NCBI GenBank assembly: GCA_016700415.1 | Contig: CP065018.1 | Span: 3,540,001 to 3,604,000, forward strand | Direction of reading: 5' to 3' | From: Flavobacteriales bacterium | Lineage (GTDB): Bacteria; Bacteroidota; Bacteroidia; Flavobacteriales_F; PHOS-HE28 | Length of the DNA stretch: 64,000 nucleotides | Shown here: in pieces, positions 34,101-43,769 of the stretch | Layout: each line of letters opens with the position of its first letter | Position numbering within the stretch: position 1 is the first letter of the stretch | Program-made: the position numbers and the translations under genes | Notes under the pieces: model-generated | What the model saw: only the letters and a program-made list of their open reading frames with translations | The model's database searches: none | What the model was told of the DNA's origin: nothing

Positions 34101-34136
34101 ATTGAAAAAGCCTCCCGACAAGGAGGCTTTTTCAAT
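34101..34136. terminator. Strong bidirectional terminator
   Basis: A perfect 15-bp stem (ATTGAAAAAGCCTCC) closes a 6-base loop, with A-rich and T-rich legs giving U-runs in both directions. It separates the zinc-ribbon gene from the convergent porin gene. Confidence 0.92.
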
Positions 34137-34167
34137 ATCCGGGGTCCGCACCAAGCTCTATCGTCGC

Positions 34168-35673
34168 TTAAGGCCGGAAGGCGAACGTGAGCATCCCGCG
34201 GCTGTCCGTCAGACGTTCAAGCACGGGGGCCACCAATGCCGGGTCGTACGGGTAGTAGTTGATGTCCCGGGTGCCATAGATACCGGTGAGGTCGATGCTC
34301 ACGTGTTTCGTGCGGAAGCCCAGGCCGGCCGTGTAGCGCATATAGGAAGTGCCTTGCCGGGCATCATTATCCGCATAGGCATCGGGCCAAATGCCCCAAC
34401 CTCCGCGGAAATACCAAGAACCTGAACGCCATTCCGTCCCCACGCGCACGCTATGGGTCGAACGGAAGTCGTCATGGATCGCGTCGTTCTCCGAGCTGAA
34501 ATCATAGGAGCTGAGCCCGTCGATGCTTTTGTTCAGCCGGGCTTGCCGGAAATTCGTGAATCCGTAGTCGATGCTCACCAGTCCATGTTGGCCAACGATG
34601 TAGGCGGCGGAGGCCAGGACGTTCCAAGGCGTGCGCACCCTGTAGTTGAAAGCGCCGTCCGGTGAGTCCTTGATATATCGAGAATCACCATTGGTATCGG
34701 GCGTTCGGAAATTGGTGGTCATGGTATAGGAGTACGCATCGCTGAGCTGTAGCCATTTGGGACTGTGGAAGGCGAGGCCCAAGCGCAGGTGGCCGCCCAC
34801 CCGGCCGATCACGCCCAACTTCAGGTCCAGACCGCTCCCGGTGGTCAAGAGCCTTTGGGTGTAGTTCAGGTCCTTCAGGTCCAGTGCAGTGTCCAAGGTG
34901 GTTTCCGAGTGTGAGGTCTCCCGCTCATAACGCACACCTACCAAGCCCAGCGTTGCGCCGATGTAGAGCCGGTCCATGTAGTTGGCGGCATAGAAGAAGT
35001 TCGTGGTATTGAGGCGCCCCGCAGTTCTGATGGAATGCTCCTGACGGGTATCGCTTCCGAACGGGATCGCACTGGTATATGAGCTGGGCAATGAATCGTT
35101 CGGATCCAGCGGGTTGATACCATAGGTTTCCCACGCAAGGTTACTGGTCCAACCATAAGCATCCGCCAATTTATTGGATGGCGTTCCATTGGCCTCGTTC
35201 ACGAAACGCTGGAGAATGGTGCTCGGCACCTGTTCGCCCGCGGCATGTTCGTTCCAGTGGTAGCTGGCCTGCCGGTCGAAGGAGATCCCGAACACGCCAC
35301 CACGCCAGTCCCCGCCCTTCTTGTCGGGATAGCTGAGGATGAGGGAGATGTTGTTCAAGCTGAAGCGGTTGTCGTTGTCGGAAGCACTCGTTCCGTAATA
35401 GTTCGCTTTGGCGTTGTTCACCTCGAACTGAGGTGTCAAGGAGATCTCACTGGTGTTGTATAATCCGAAGCCGGCCGGGTTGGTAGAGGCACTGCCCGGG
35501 TCCGCTCCCACGGCACCGATGGCCCCGCCCAAGGCCCAACTGCGCGCGGTCCCCCCTGGGAGCAGGTTGGAGAAGCGTAGCGCATCCTCCTCATTCTGGC
35601 CAAAGACCCCCTGTCCTCCACAGAAAAGAAGGATGCCGGTCAAAAGAAAGGAACGGAGCTGGGACATGTACAT
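34168..35673 (-). CDS. Outer membrane protein of the OMPP1/FadL type
   Basis: The protein has 501 residues with a signal peptide (LRSFLLTGILLFCGGQGVFGQ). The N-terminal motif GGTARSWALGGAIGAVGADPGSASTNPAGF is the OMPP1/FadL/TodX hatch-like start, and alternating barrel strands run to the end (GMLTFAFRP, with a terminal aromatic region). Family members transport hydrophobic compounds, though many Bacteroidota paralogues are uncharacterised. A second ATG at 35667 is an alternative start. It forms a unit with the Gly/Tyr-rich lipoprotein gene 11 bp upstream. Confidence 0.85.
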   Translation of the reverse strand: MYMSQLRSFLLTGILLFCGGQGVFGQNEEDALRFSNLLPGGTARSWALGGAIGAVGADPGSASTNPAGFGLYNTSEISLTPQFEVNNAKANYYGTSASDNDNRFSLNNISLILSYPDKKGGDWRGGVFGISFDRQASYHWNEHAAGEQVPSTILQRFVNEANGTPSNKLADAYGWTSNLAWETYGINPLDPNDSLPSSYTSAIPFGSDTRQEHSIRTAGRLNTTNFFYAANYMDRLYIGATLGLVGVRYERETSHSETTLDTALDLKDLNYTQRLLTTGSGLDLKLGVIGRVGGHLRLGLAFHSPKWLQLSDAYSYTMTTNFRTPDTNGDSRYIKDSPDGAFNYRVRTPWNVLASAAYIVGQHGLVSIDYGFTNFRQARLNKSIDGLSSYDFSSENDAIHDDFRSTHSVRVGTEWRSGSWYFRGGWGIWPDAYADNDARQGTSYMRYTAGLGFRTKHVSIDLTGIYGTRDINYYPYDPALVAPVLERLTDSRGMLTFAFRP

Positions 35674-35684
35674 GCTGAGAATTC

Positions 35685-36563
35685 TTAACGGGGTCGGGGG
35701 CTGGCAATGGTGCCGCCACCACCGCCGTTAGAGCCGCCACCGGAGCGGGAAGGGCTGCTGATCCCGGAGTCCCAATTGCGGGAAGGCCGGCTGTCATTCT
35801 CCTTGTTGATTATACTGGAATTTGTACGGGGTGCGACGGTGCGCCCTGACCTGGCAGGAGTGGACCGGTCGTTGTTGTATGAAGAACTCCGCGATGGGTT
35901 GGAATCAAGTAGTCCGGCCGGATTTCGCATCATACGCGGTGCATTGGGCGCGTTGATGCTATAGGATCCGGAGGTAGTGGACGGACGGTGGGAATACGTC
36001 ACGTTGCCATATCCGGTGGGTTCATAACAGCCGTAGCAGCCGCCCCATGGGCTTTGGTAGGGGCCGTAGCCGGAACCGTAGCCACCATATCCGTAGCCGT
36101 AATTGCCATAGCCGTAGTATCCGTATGGATCGTAGCCGCTCATCCAGCTATTGCCCCAGTATGGGTTATAACCGTATCCGGTGCCATATCCGGTACTGTA
36201 CCCGATGCTCATGCTTCCGAACGTTGTCGGCCAGCCATAGCTGAGGCCCATGCCATAACTCGGTCCGTAGCTGCCGATGCCCGTCCCGAAGCCGAAGCGC
36301 CCATAGTTGTAGTAGTACGGGTCGTTGTAGGTCATGTCATAGTAGTCGCGATCAGCGCTATTTGCATTGTGTGACTCGGAGGGGTTGTAGTAATCATCCG
36401 AACTGCTCCGGTCCTGGGCAGAACGTTCCTCTGCAGCCTTGGCCACCATGGCCTGCCGGTCAGGAATGTCATACACGTCGTCCCTGGAGGATGCGGTTTC
36501 GCGCAACGATCCGCATGCGGAGAGCAGCAGGAGCAACGGGAGCAGGGAGGTGATGGTCTTCAT
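35685..36563 (-). CDS. Gly/Tyr-rich lipoprotein
   Basis: The protein has 292 residues with lipobox LSAC near residue 17. After an acidic, Ser-rich stretch, residues about 75-185 are a low-complexity block of GY, YGYG and PYYYNYG units with a CYGCYEP motif. The tail is Ser/Arg/Pro-rich and ends in a Gly run. Such proteins are widespread in Bacteroidota outer membranes with no known role; low complexity makes function assignment unsafe. It is the first gene of a unit with the OMPP1-like porin. Confidence 0.8.
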   Translation of the reverse strand: MKTITSLLPLLLLLSACGSLRETASSRDDVYDIPDRQAMVAKAAEERSAQDRSSSDDYYNPSESHNANSADRDYYDMTYNDPYYYNYGRFGFGTGIGSYGPSYGMGLSYGWPTTFGSMSIGYSTGYGTGYGYNPYWGNSWMSGYDPYGYYGYGNYGYGYGGYGSGYGPYQSPWGGCYGCYEPTGYGNVTYSHRPSTTSGSYSINAPNAPRMMRNPAGLLDSNPSRSSSYNNDRSTPARSGRTVAPRTNSSIINKENDSRPSRNWDSGISSPSRSGGGSNGGGGGTIASPRPR

Positions 36564-36576
36564 GGCAATGGAGGCG

Positions 36577-36609
36577 TTGGTTCAAGGGGGAGCAGAGACC
36601 TTACTTTCG
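36577..36609 (+). promoter_or_regulatory. Promoter for proS
   Basis: TTG at 36577-36579, 22 bases, then TACTTTCG at 36602-36609, one base from TAnnTTTG. The proS ATG is 47 bp downstream. Confidence 0.5.
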
Positions 36610-36655
36610 CCGCTCCTCAACAAGGAACAAAAATAATACCACAAAAGCGCCTCGC

Positions 36656-38125
36656 ATGAGCGATCAACTCACCAAACGTGAAACGGACTATGCACAATGG
36701 TATAACGACCTGGTGCTGAAGGCGGACCTCGCCGAGCACAGCGACGTGCGCGGCTGCATGGTGATCAAGCCGCACGGCTATGCCATCTGGGAGAAGATGC
36801 AGGGCGCGTTGGACGCCATGTTCAAGGCCACGGGCCACGTGAACGCCTACTTCCCGCTGTTCATCCCCAAGAGTTATCTCGCCAAGGAAGCCAGTCATGT
36901 GGAAGGCTTCGCCAAAGAGTGTGCCGTTGTGACGCATTACCGCCTGAAAAGCGACCCGGTGCACGGCATCATCGTGGATCCGGAGGCGAAATTGGAGGAA
37001 GAGCTGATCGTTCGTCCCACCAGCGAGACCATCATCTGGAACACCTACCGCGGTTGGATCAAGAGCTACCGCGACCTGCCGTTGTTGATCAACCAATGGG
37101 CCAACGTGGTGCGCTGGGAGTTGCGCACGCGGCTTTTCCTGCGCACGGCCGAGTTCCTGTGGCAGGAAGGCCACACCGCCCATGCCACCCAGCAGGAGGC
37201 CGAGGAGGAAGCGCGCCGGATGCTGGACGTCTACGCCACCTTTGCCGAGGAATGGCTCGCCATGCCCGTGATCAAGGGTGTGAAAACACCGAGCGAGCGA
37301 TTTGCAGGCGCGATCGACACCTATTGCATCGAAGCCTTGATGCAGGACGGCAAAGCGCTCCAAGCGGGCACCTCGCATTTCCTCGGCCAGAATTTCGCCA
37401 AGGCCTTCGACGTGCTGTTCACCAACAAGGACAACAAGCAGGAATACGTGTGGGCCAGCAGTTGGGGCGTGAGCACCCGCCTGATGGGCGCCTTGATCAT
37501 GACCCACAGCGACGACCATGGTCTGGTGCTCCCACCGAAGCTGGCTCCGGTGCAGGTGGCCATCGTGCCCATCGCCAAGAACGGCGAACAGCTCGCCGCC
37601 ATCGATGCCTACGTGAAACCCATGCTTGACAGCCTGCGTGCCAAGGGCATCACCGTGAAATACGACAACGACGATATACGCAAGCCGGGCTGGAAATTCG
37701 CCGAGTACGAGTTCAAGGGCTATCCAGTGCGGATCGCTGTTGGGCCACGCGACATGGAGAATGGTACCGTGGAGGTGGCCCGCCGCGACACCATGGAAAA
37801 ACAAGTGATGCAGGCGGCCGACATCGCTGAAAAAGTGGAACACTTGCTGCAGGCCATCCAGGATAATCTCTATCGCAAGGCACTCACCATGCGCGAAGAG
37901 AACATGCACGTGGTGGACAGCTACGAAGAATTCAAGGACCGCATCGGGCAGGGCGGCTTCTTCCTGGCGCATTGGGACGGCACCCCCGGAACGGAAGAAA
38001 AGGTGAAGAACGAGACCAAGGCCACTATCCGCTGCATCCCCCTCACCGGGGACAAAAAGCCGGGGAAGTGCATGGTCACCGGAAATCCGAGCGCACAACG
38101 GGTCATATTCGCAAAGGCGTATTGA
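36656..38125 (+). CDS. proS: Prolyl-tRNA synthetase, archaeal/eukaryotic (type 3) form
   Basis: This enzyme charges tRNA-Pro. At 489 residues it lacks the editing insertion of the long bacterial type. Class II motifs are seen in VIKPHGYAIWEKMQ, IVRPTSETIIWN, NQWANVVRWELRTRLFLRTAEFLWQEGHTAH and SSWGVSTRLMGALIMTHSDDHGLVLPP. The anticodon domain starts at APVQVAIVPI and the C-terminal extension ends in a tyrosine (RVIFAKAY), as in type 3 enzymes. The stop overlaps the next gene as TGATG. Confidence 0.96.
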   Translation: MSDQLTKRETDYAQWYNDLVLKADLAEHSDVRGCMVIKPHGYAIWEKMQGALDAMFKATGHVNAYFPLFIPKSYLAKEASHVEGFAKECAVVTHYRLKSDPVHGIIVDPEAKLEEELIVRPTSETIIWNTYRGWIKSYRDLPLLINQWANVVRWELRTRLFLRTAEFLWQEGHTAHATQQEAEEEARRMLDVYATFAEEWLAMPVIKGVKTPSERFAGAIDTYCIEALMQDGKALQAGTSHFLGQNFAKAFDVLFTNKDNKQEYVWASSWGVSTRLMGALIMTHSDDHGLVLPPKLAPVQVAIVPIAKNGEQLAAIDAYVKPMLDSLRAKGITVKYDNDDIRKPGWKFAEYEFKGYPVRIAVGPRDMENGTVEVARRDTMEKQVMQAADIAEKVEHLLQAIQDNLYRKALTMREENMHVVDSYEEFKDRIGQGGFFLAHWDGTPGTEEKVKNETKATIRCIPLTGDKKPGKCMVTGNPSAQRVIFAKAY

Positions 38126-38835
38126 TGGCGGAAGAAGCGAAAAAGAAGGGGAAGGACCCGAAAACGCTGATCATCGAGGTCATGGCCGGGAAATCCGGCA
38201 TGAAGCAGGATGTCTATGGGAAGACCATGGAGGCCTTCACCCAACTGAAGGAGGTACTGCAGGAGCTGGCGGGCGAGCTGGGGGAGGCTGTCACGAAGAA
38301 AGATCCCCGGTTAGTTGTGGAATACACCGACCAAGGCGCGCTTTCAGCCCGGCTGAAAGCGGCGGGGGACACGGTGATCTTCACCATGCACAGCAACGTG
38401 TTCCTGCTGGACCAAAGCAACAGCCTGTGGAAGACGAGCTACCTCACCGACGACAACACGCGCGGTTACTTCGGCGTGATCAACATCTACAACTTCCTCA
38501 GTGACTCGTTCGTCTATGACCGGGAACGCGACCTCGGCTATTTAGTGGCCCGCGTTTTCCTCAACAAGGAGGGCCATTTTTTCGTGCAGGGCAAAAAGCA
38601 GCTCGGCTTTCTGTACAACGACCTGGCGGACAATGTCCTGGACCGCGACCGGATGAAGGCCCTGCTCTGCTCGGTGGTCCTTTACGTGCTGGACTTCGAC
38701 CTGCTGGCGCCACCCTACGACCAAGTAAGCCAAGTGACGGTGGAGGAGATGAAGCAGATGGACGCGCATTCCATGCTCAGTACCGGCAAGCGCTTGGGCT
38801 TCCGCTTTCAGGCGGACGTGGACGACGTGACTTGA
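38125..38835 (+). CDS. Conserved-looking hypothetical protein downstream of proS
   Basis: The 236 residues have no signal peptide or membrane segment and are probably cytoplasmic. The N-terminus is Lys-rich (MAEEAKKKGKDPK), followed by a helical segment (TMEAFTQLKEVLQELAGELGEAV) and then a mixed alpha/beta domain with VIFTMHSNVFLLDQSNSLWK, GYFGVINIYNFLSDSFVYDRERDLGYLVARVF and HFFVQGKKQLGFLYND. I do not recognise the family. The 1-bp overlap with proS suggests co-expression. Confidence 0.8.
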   Translation: MAEEAKKKGKDPKTLIIEVMAGKSGMKQDVYGKTMEAFTQLKEVLQELAGELGEAVTKKDPRLVVEYTDQGALSARLKAAGDTVIFTMHSNVFLLDQSNSLWKTSYLTDDNTRGYFGVINIYNFLSDSFVYDRERDLGYLVARVFLNKEGHFFVQGKKQLGFLYNDLADNVLDRDRMKALLCSVVLYVLDFDLLAPPYDQVSQVTVEEMKQMDAHSMLSTGKRLGFRFQADVDDVT

Positions 38836-38843
38836 TATCCGGA

Positions 38844-38874
38844 TTTGGCCGGATCGTTAAACTGGCTATTTTTG
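38844..38874 (+). promoter_or_regulatory. Promoter for tRNA-Glu
   Basis: TTTG at 38844-38847, exactly 19 bases, then TATTTTTG at 38867-38874: a full consensus Bacteroidota promoter, 42 bp upstream of the tRNA. Confidence 0.75.
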
Positions 38875-38916
38875 CGCCCCCTAAGAATTGAACAAGCTCT
38901 TCGGGATTGACATCAT

Positions 38917-38988
38917 GGCCCGTTCGTCTAGGGGTTAGGACGCGTCCCTTTCACGGATGAAACAGGGGTTCGATTCCCCTACGGGCTA
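38917..38988 (+). tRNA. tRNA-Glu (anticodon UUC)
   Basis: The cloverleaf is complete: acceptor GGCCCGT pairs with ACGGGCT (one G-U), the D arm contains TCTAGGGGTTAGGAC, anticodon stem CGTCC/GGATG holds loop CTTTCAC with anticodon TTC, and the T arm is AGGGGTTCGATTCCCCT. The discriminator base is A and CCA is not encoded. A full promoter precedes and a terminator follows. Confidence 0.97.
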
Positions 38989-38996
38989 CGCAAGGA

Positions 38997-39039
38997 CCGC
39001 CGGAACTTTAGCAATAGCGAGAGTTCCCGGCGGTTTTTT
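38997..39039 (+). terminator. Rho-independent terminator after tRNA-Glu
   Basis: CCGCCGGAACT pairs with AGTTCCCGGCGG with one bulged base, followed by TTTTTT. It begins 9 bases after the tRNA. Confidence 0.88.
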
Positions 39040-39232
39040 GTTTTCCGGTCCATCCCCTGGTCCGTTTTTACGGCGGACTCTGGCAAAGGGGCGTCCGGCG
39101 CACCCATGGTGTGCGCATGCATGGCTCCCCGGTCACGTTAGCTGATAAGGGATCGTAAAGAGACTGGTTCCAACGGCCCGCTCACCACGTCTTACCATGG
39201 GTCCGGATGCAACCCCGGTGCGATGCTGCACG
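39040..39232. other. Gene-free stretch before the exopolysaccharide operon
   Basis: No credible gene was found. A 6-bp inverted repeat GCGCAC/GTGCGC at 39098-39116 encloses CCATGG and could be a regulatory palindrome for the downstream operon; nothing else stands out. Confidence 0.4.
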
Positions 39233-39240
39233 TATATTTG
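39233..39240 (+). promoter_or_regulatory. -7 element of the exopolysaccharide operon
   Basis: TATATTTG matches TAnnTTTG exactly, 85 bp before the first gene, implying a leader of about 78 bases. No TTTG lies at the -33 position. Confidence 0.5.
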
Positions 39241-39324
39241 GCCTTCCCGGAACGCGGGCATGAGCGGCGTATTCCCGATCATTCATTTCACCATAGCGGC
39301 CATTCCCTCATAAAAGAACGTTGA

Positions 39325-40098
39325 ATGAAGTTGACGAAGACCGTGATCGCCTTCGCCGTGATGGCCCTGTTGGCATCCTGCGTGGGCAAGCGAAACATCA
39401 ACTACTTGCATGACGGCTCCTTGAGCAATACCAGCAAGCTCTTCCCGAACCGGAAGTTCGAGTATCGCATCCAAGTGAACGACGTGCTCAGCATGCGGGT
39501 GCTGGGCCTTGATGACGCCAATTCACGGTTGTTCAACGTGGAGACCGTTGGTGCCAGCCTGTCCTTGAACGATGCCTCCCTGTATGTGAACGGATTCTCG
39601 GTGGACAAGGCCGGTAATATCCAGCTCCCCTCCGTGGGACGGGTCAAGGTGCAAGGGCTCACAGTGGGCGAAGCTCAGGAACTGCTTCAGAAGAAGATCA
39701 ATGACTACTTCGCCAATGCCACGGTGATACTGAAGCTGGTAAGCTTCCGCGTCAGTGTGCTCGGTGAGGTGCAGCGGCCGGGCACCTACTTCGTTTACAA
39801 CAACCAGATCACGTTGCTTGAGGCACTGGCACAGGCCGGCGGGCCCTCGGAGATGGGGGATAAGCGGCACGTCACGCTGATGCGCCAGAGCGATCAAGGG
39901 ACCCAGGCCCTTTATCTGGACATTGGGAAGACCGATGTGCTCAGCAGCGAGTACTACTATTTACTCCCGAACGACGTGATCTATGTGCCGGCCCTTCGCG
40001 CACGTCCACAACGGATGAACCTGGAGCTGATGAGCATCCTGTTCGCCGCTATCAGCGCGACCGCCGTGGTGATCACCGTGGTGCAGAACCAGAAATGA
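39325..40098 (+). CDS. Wza-like polysaccharide export lipoprotein
   Basis: The protein has 257 residues with lipobox LASC near residue 19. The Poly_export domain is seen in FEYRIQVNDVLSMRVLG through GNIQLPSVGRVKVQGLTVGEAQELLQKKI, followed by an SLBB-like domain (VSVLGEVQRPGTYFVYNNQITLLEALAQAGG) and a C-terminal hydrophobic helix (LMSILFAAISATAVVITVV) that may cross the outer membrane. It should form the outer-membrane channel for the polysaccharide made by this locus. It is the first gene of the operon and overlaps the Wzc-like gene as ATGA. Confidence 0.92.
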   Translation: MKLTKTVIAFAVMALLASCVGKRNINYLHDGSLSNTSKLFPNRKFEYRIQVNDVLSMRVLGLDDANSRLFNVETVGASLSLNDASLYVNGFSVDKAGNIQLPSVGRVKVQGLTVGEAQELLQKKINDYFANATVILKLVSFRVSVLGEVQRPGTYFVYNNQITLLEALAQAGGPSEMGDKRHVTLMRQSDQGTQALYLDIGKTDVLSSEYYYLLPNDVIYVPALRARPQRMNLELMSILFAAISATAVVITVVQNQK

Positions 40099-42430
40099 GC
40101 AGCGGGCACAACGATTCGATCGACCTGAAGGCGATCTTCCGAAAGATCGTCGGGAAGTGGTGGCTGTTCCCTGATCGTCACCGTGATCTCGGTAGCCGCT
40201 GCCGCGTGGCATGTCAAGACCACGGCCAAGACCTACGAGGTGAACGGCGTGATGCTCACGAGCGACAAAAAGAGGAACAACTTCGGCGGTAGCAGCGAAA
40301 GAGTTCCTGAAGGGGTCCTCCTACCTCAGCAGTAGCGGGGGGCTGGAGGATGAGGTCAGCGTGTTGATGTCCTTCACCAATATATTGAACACCATCCAAC
40401 AGTTGGACTTCGGGATCACGTACTACGAGGAGAAGAATTTCCTCGAGCATGAGATCTATGAGGACAAGCCATTTGTCATCCGGCTGGACACGGGGCTACA
40501 GGTCTCCGGCGCGAAGGTGCATGTGGAACCGGACTATGAGGCGGGGACCTATCGGGTATGGGCGAAGGAAAAGTTCGCGAACATGTTCAGCGCGGGCCTT
40601 CAAAAGCCCGTTGACAATTTCGTGAAGGACTATGAACTGGACAAGACGGAACGGATCGGCGAACCGTTCCGGAGCGACCACCTGAATTTCGCGATCGAGT
40701 TCAACCGTGGATACGTCATCCCAAAGGATGCGAAGTACATGTTCATTCCGGCCAGCAATCCGGACGTCGCCGCCTATTACAGGGCGAAGACCGGCACAAC
40801 TCCCTTGGGTGACGAGAGCAACATCATCACCATCACTACCACGGGGCAGGACACGAAAAAGGAAAAGGACTTCGTCAATACGTTGATGCAGACCTACATC
40901 AAGAGCGAACAGGACAAACAGAACGAGAAGGGCAAAAAGACCATCGCGTTCATCGATAGCCAGTTGGACAAGTCCACCCAGAATCTGGAAACGGCGGAAG
41001 GGAACCTTCAGAACGTGCAAACCACGGCCGGCTCTCTGGTGGGCAGTGCGAGTGATCGGGGCGCGGCCGTCTTCAATGATCTGTCACGCCTCAAGGACGA
41101 CCAAGGCAAGGCCCGGTCCAAGCTGGAGTACCTCAGCGAATTGATCACACACATGGGCACGGACGATGGCGGCACACCTTCGACCATCTCCGCCGCCAAT
41201 GTGGGGGCACCTTCACTGAGCAACTTGATCGATAAGTATAATCAGGACGTCAACGAACTGGCTACAAAGCGCCTTACGGAACGACAGCAATCGGCACCGA
41301 CCATTGCCTTGGCGCGGAAAGTGCAGACTGAGCGGAACCAGATCATTCAAAGCGCCCAGGACGCCCGGCGTGGTGCACAGCTTGATCTGGACCAGATCAC
41401 GGCACGCGTGAACCAACTGGAGTATCAGCTAAATCAATTGCCACAGAGCAGCCGGCAGGTCAGTATCGCTACCCGCAAGTATGACCTCAACGCCAGCATC
41501 AACACGTACTTGATGGAAAAGCGCTACGAGGCGGAGATCGCGGTGAACTCGGACCAAGTGGACAAGTACATCATCGACCCGGCACGGGTGAAGGACGGAG
41601 GAGCAGTATCACCCAGTAAAAAGAAGGCACTGGGCATGGCCCTGGCCGTCGGCCTCTTGCTACCGCTGATCCTTGTCCTTGTGCTGGACTTCTTCAATGA
41701 CCGGATCATGGATCTTGACGAGCTCAAGCGCTTGAGCCCGATCCCGGTCCTGAGCACGGTGCCGACCTCCAAACAACAACGCATCAAAGTGAACGAGGAC
41801 AGGTCCGTGCTGGCCGAGGGCTTCCGTACGGCGCGCATCAACCTTCAATACCTCAATGCGAACGTGGACAGGCAGGTCGTTGGCATCACTAGTAGTTCCA
41901 GCGGCGAGGGCAAGACTTTCTGCTCGGTGAACCTGGCCACGGTGATGGCTTTGGGAAGCAAGCGCACAGTGTTAGTGGACGCGGACATGCGAAAGCCGAA
42001 AGTGCATGAACGGCTGGGCCTGGAGTTGGGTACCGGCCTGAGTACTTACCTGATCGGCGAAGCCGGGATCGATGAGATCGTCCGCAAGTCGGACATCCCC
42101 GGCATGGACGTGATCACCGCTGGTCCCGTACCGCCGAACCCGCTGGAATTGTTCGAAAGCCCGCGCTTGGCCGAGCTTGTCCAGCAATTGCGTTCCCGCT
42201 ATGACCAGGTGATCATCGATGCCTCTCCCATGGGCGTGGTCAGTGAGTTCAAGGTACTAGTGCATCAGCTGGACATCACGTTGTACGTGGTGCGCCAAGG
42301 ATTCACCCGCCGCGCGATGTTAAGGCCGGTGAACGAACTCTATCGGACGGACAAGCTCAAGCGCATTGACCTGCTGCTCAACGACGTGAAGGCGGGTGAC
42401 GGCTACGGTTACGTGTATGAGTCCAAGTAG
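40095..42430 (+). CDS. Wzc-like polysaccharide co-polymerase/tyrosine kinase, two frameshifts near the N-terminus
   Basis: The gene opens at 40095 (MSSGHNDSIDLKAIFRKIVGKWW) and should continue LIVTVISVAAAAWHVKTTAK (first membrane helix). The frame breaks near 40170 and again near 40301, after which it is open from about 40313 to the end. The large part has the Wzz-type periplasmic coiled coil, a second membrane helix (KKKALGMALAVGLLLPLILVLVL) and a BY-kinase domain: Walker A GITSSSSGEGKTF, Walker A' VLVDADMRKP, Walker B VIIDASPMGV. The C-terminus has only a few tyrosines (GDGYGYVYESK). Each break is a 1-base shift at a short homopolymer, so sequence error or recent mutation are both possible. 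Confidence 0.88.
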
Positions 42431-43766
42431 CGGGAAGCCGGCAAGAAAAGAGCGTTCGGAGGGGTTCCTGAAATACTTCCGGAACACCTCTTGGCTGTTC
42501 GTGGACAAGGTGGTGCGGCTCGGCGCTGTGCTCATCACGAGCATTTTCGTCACCCGTTACCTCGGGCCGGAGCTTTTCGGCCAGCTCAATTACGCCAGTG
42601 CTTTCGTTGGCATCTTCTTCGCCCTGACGGCGATGGGGTTGGACGATATCCTCATCCGCGACATCGTGCGCAGGCCGGATAGGCGGGATCAGCTCATGGG
42701 CACCGCTGCGGCCATCAAACTTGGCGGCGCCGTGGTGCTCTTCATCACCGTGATGACATTGGCCTTTGCCAAGAACATGGACACCACCACGATCATGATG
42801 GTGTTCTTGATCGCTTCGGCGGAGTTCCTCAAGCCGCTGGTGGTCGTGGAGCAGTACTTCTACTCCCAAGTGAAGGGGCGTACGGCGGCGCAGGTCAACA
42901 TGATCACGGTGATCATCGCCTCGCTGTTCCGTTTGGGATTGATCGTGGTGCATGCGCCCTTGGTGTGGTTCGCATGGGCTTATATCATCGAAATGGGCGC
43001 GAGCGCGATCGGCTTCCTCATCGCTTATCGGAGGGAGGGTTCCACATGGAAAAATTGGCGCTACAGCAAGGAGACCGCGCTCTATCTCCTGCGCCAATCC
43101 TGGCCATTGGTGATCTACGGCCTCGCTCTCTACGTACAGGCGAAGATCGACCAGGTGATGATCGGCGACATCCTGAAGCATACGTTGGGGGAGAAAGGCG
43201 CTTTGGAGGAAGTGGGCCAGTACTCCGCCGCGTTGAAAATGATCGAGGCCTTGGGGTTCGTTCCGGGCATTGTTGTGGCCTCCTTGGCCCCGGCGATCAC
43301 AAGGGCCCGCGCCACGGACCGAAAGTTGTACGAAGACCGCTTGGTGAACCAGTACCGACTTATGTTCATCCTTTTTCTCTTGGTCTCCGTTCCCTTGTTC
43401 TTTATTGCGGAGCCGGTCATGGTGCTTCTTTTCGGGGAGAAGTTCCGGATGGCGGGCTATCTGCTCTCCCTTTTTGCGATCCGGCTGTTCTTTACCAACA
43501 TGGGTGTGGCCAAGAGCAGTTTCATCACCAACGAGAGCATGTTCAAGTACTCGCTGGTAACTGCCGTGGTGGGTGCCACGTTGAACATCACATTGAACTA
43601 TCTGCTGATCCCCACGTACCAGTCCATCGGAGCGATCTGGGCAATGATCGGTTCGTTCTTCGTCAGCATCTTCCTTGTGGACCTCTTCTTCAAAGAGGCA
43701 CGACCTAATTTCGGGTGGATGATGAAGGGGATCTTCACCTTTTGGAAAGTGCGGAACGTGAATTGA
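42417..43766 (+). CDS. Wzx-like polysaccharide flippase
   Basis: The 449-residue integral membrane protein has about 12-14 helices and the polysaccharide-transport (MOP/MATE) pattern, with an N-terminal SWLFVDKVVRLGAVLITSIFVTRYLGPELFGQLNYA motif block. It should flip undecaprenyl-linked repeat units across the inner membrane. ATG at 42417 (MSPSSGKPARK) lies inside the end of the kinase gene, overlapping by 14 bp. Confidence 0.9.
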   Translation: MSPSSGKPARKERSEGFLKYFRNTSWLFVDKVVRLGAVLITSIFVTRYLGPELFGQLNYASAFVGIFFALTAMGLDDILIRDIVRRPDRRDQLMGTAAAIKLGGAVVLFITVMTLAFAKNMDTTTIMMVFLIASAEFLKPLVVVEQYFYSQVKGRTAAQVNMITVIIASLFRLGLIVVHAPLVWFAWAYIIEMGASAIGFLIAYRREGSTWKNWRYSKETALYLLRQSWPLVIYGLALYVQAKIDQVMIGDILKHTLGEKGALEEVGQYSAALKMIEALGFVPGIVVASLAPAITRARATDRKLYEDRLVNQYRLMFILFLLVSVPLFFIAEPVMVLLFGEKFRMAGYLLSLFAIRLFFTNMGVAKSSFITNESMFKYSLVTAVVGATLNITLNYLLIPTYQSIGAIWAMIGSFFVSIFLVDLFFKEARPNFGWMMKGIFTFWKVRNVN

Positions 43767-43769
43767 GCC

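Noticed and set aside
36617..38098. 493-codon minus-strand frame
   Set aside because: It lies exactly antisense to proS, which has all class II synthetase motifs; the frame is His-rich noise.
38917..39324. tRNA-Glu 3' end as an integration site of an island
   Set aside because: No integrase gene and no repeat of the tRNA end were found; the following polysaccharide locus has the same base composition as its surroundings.
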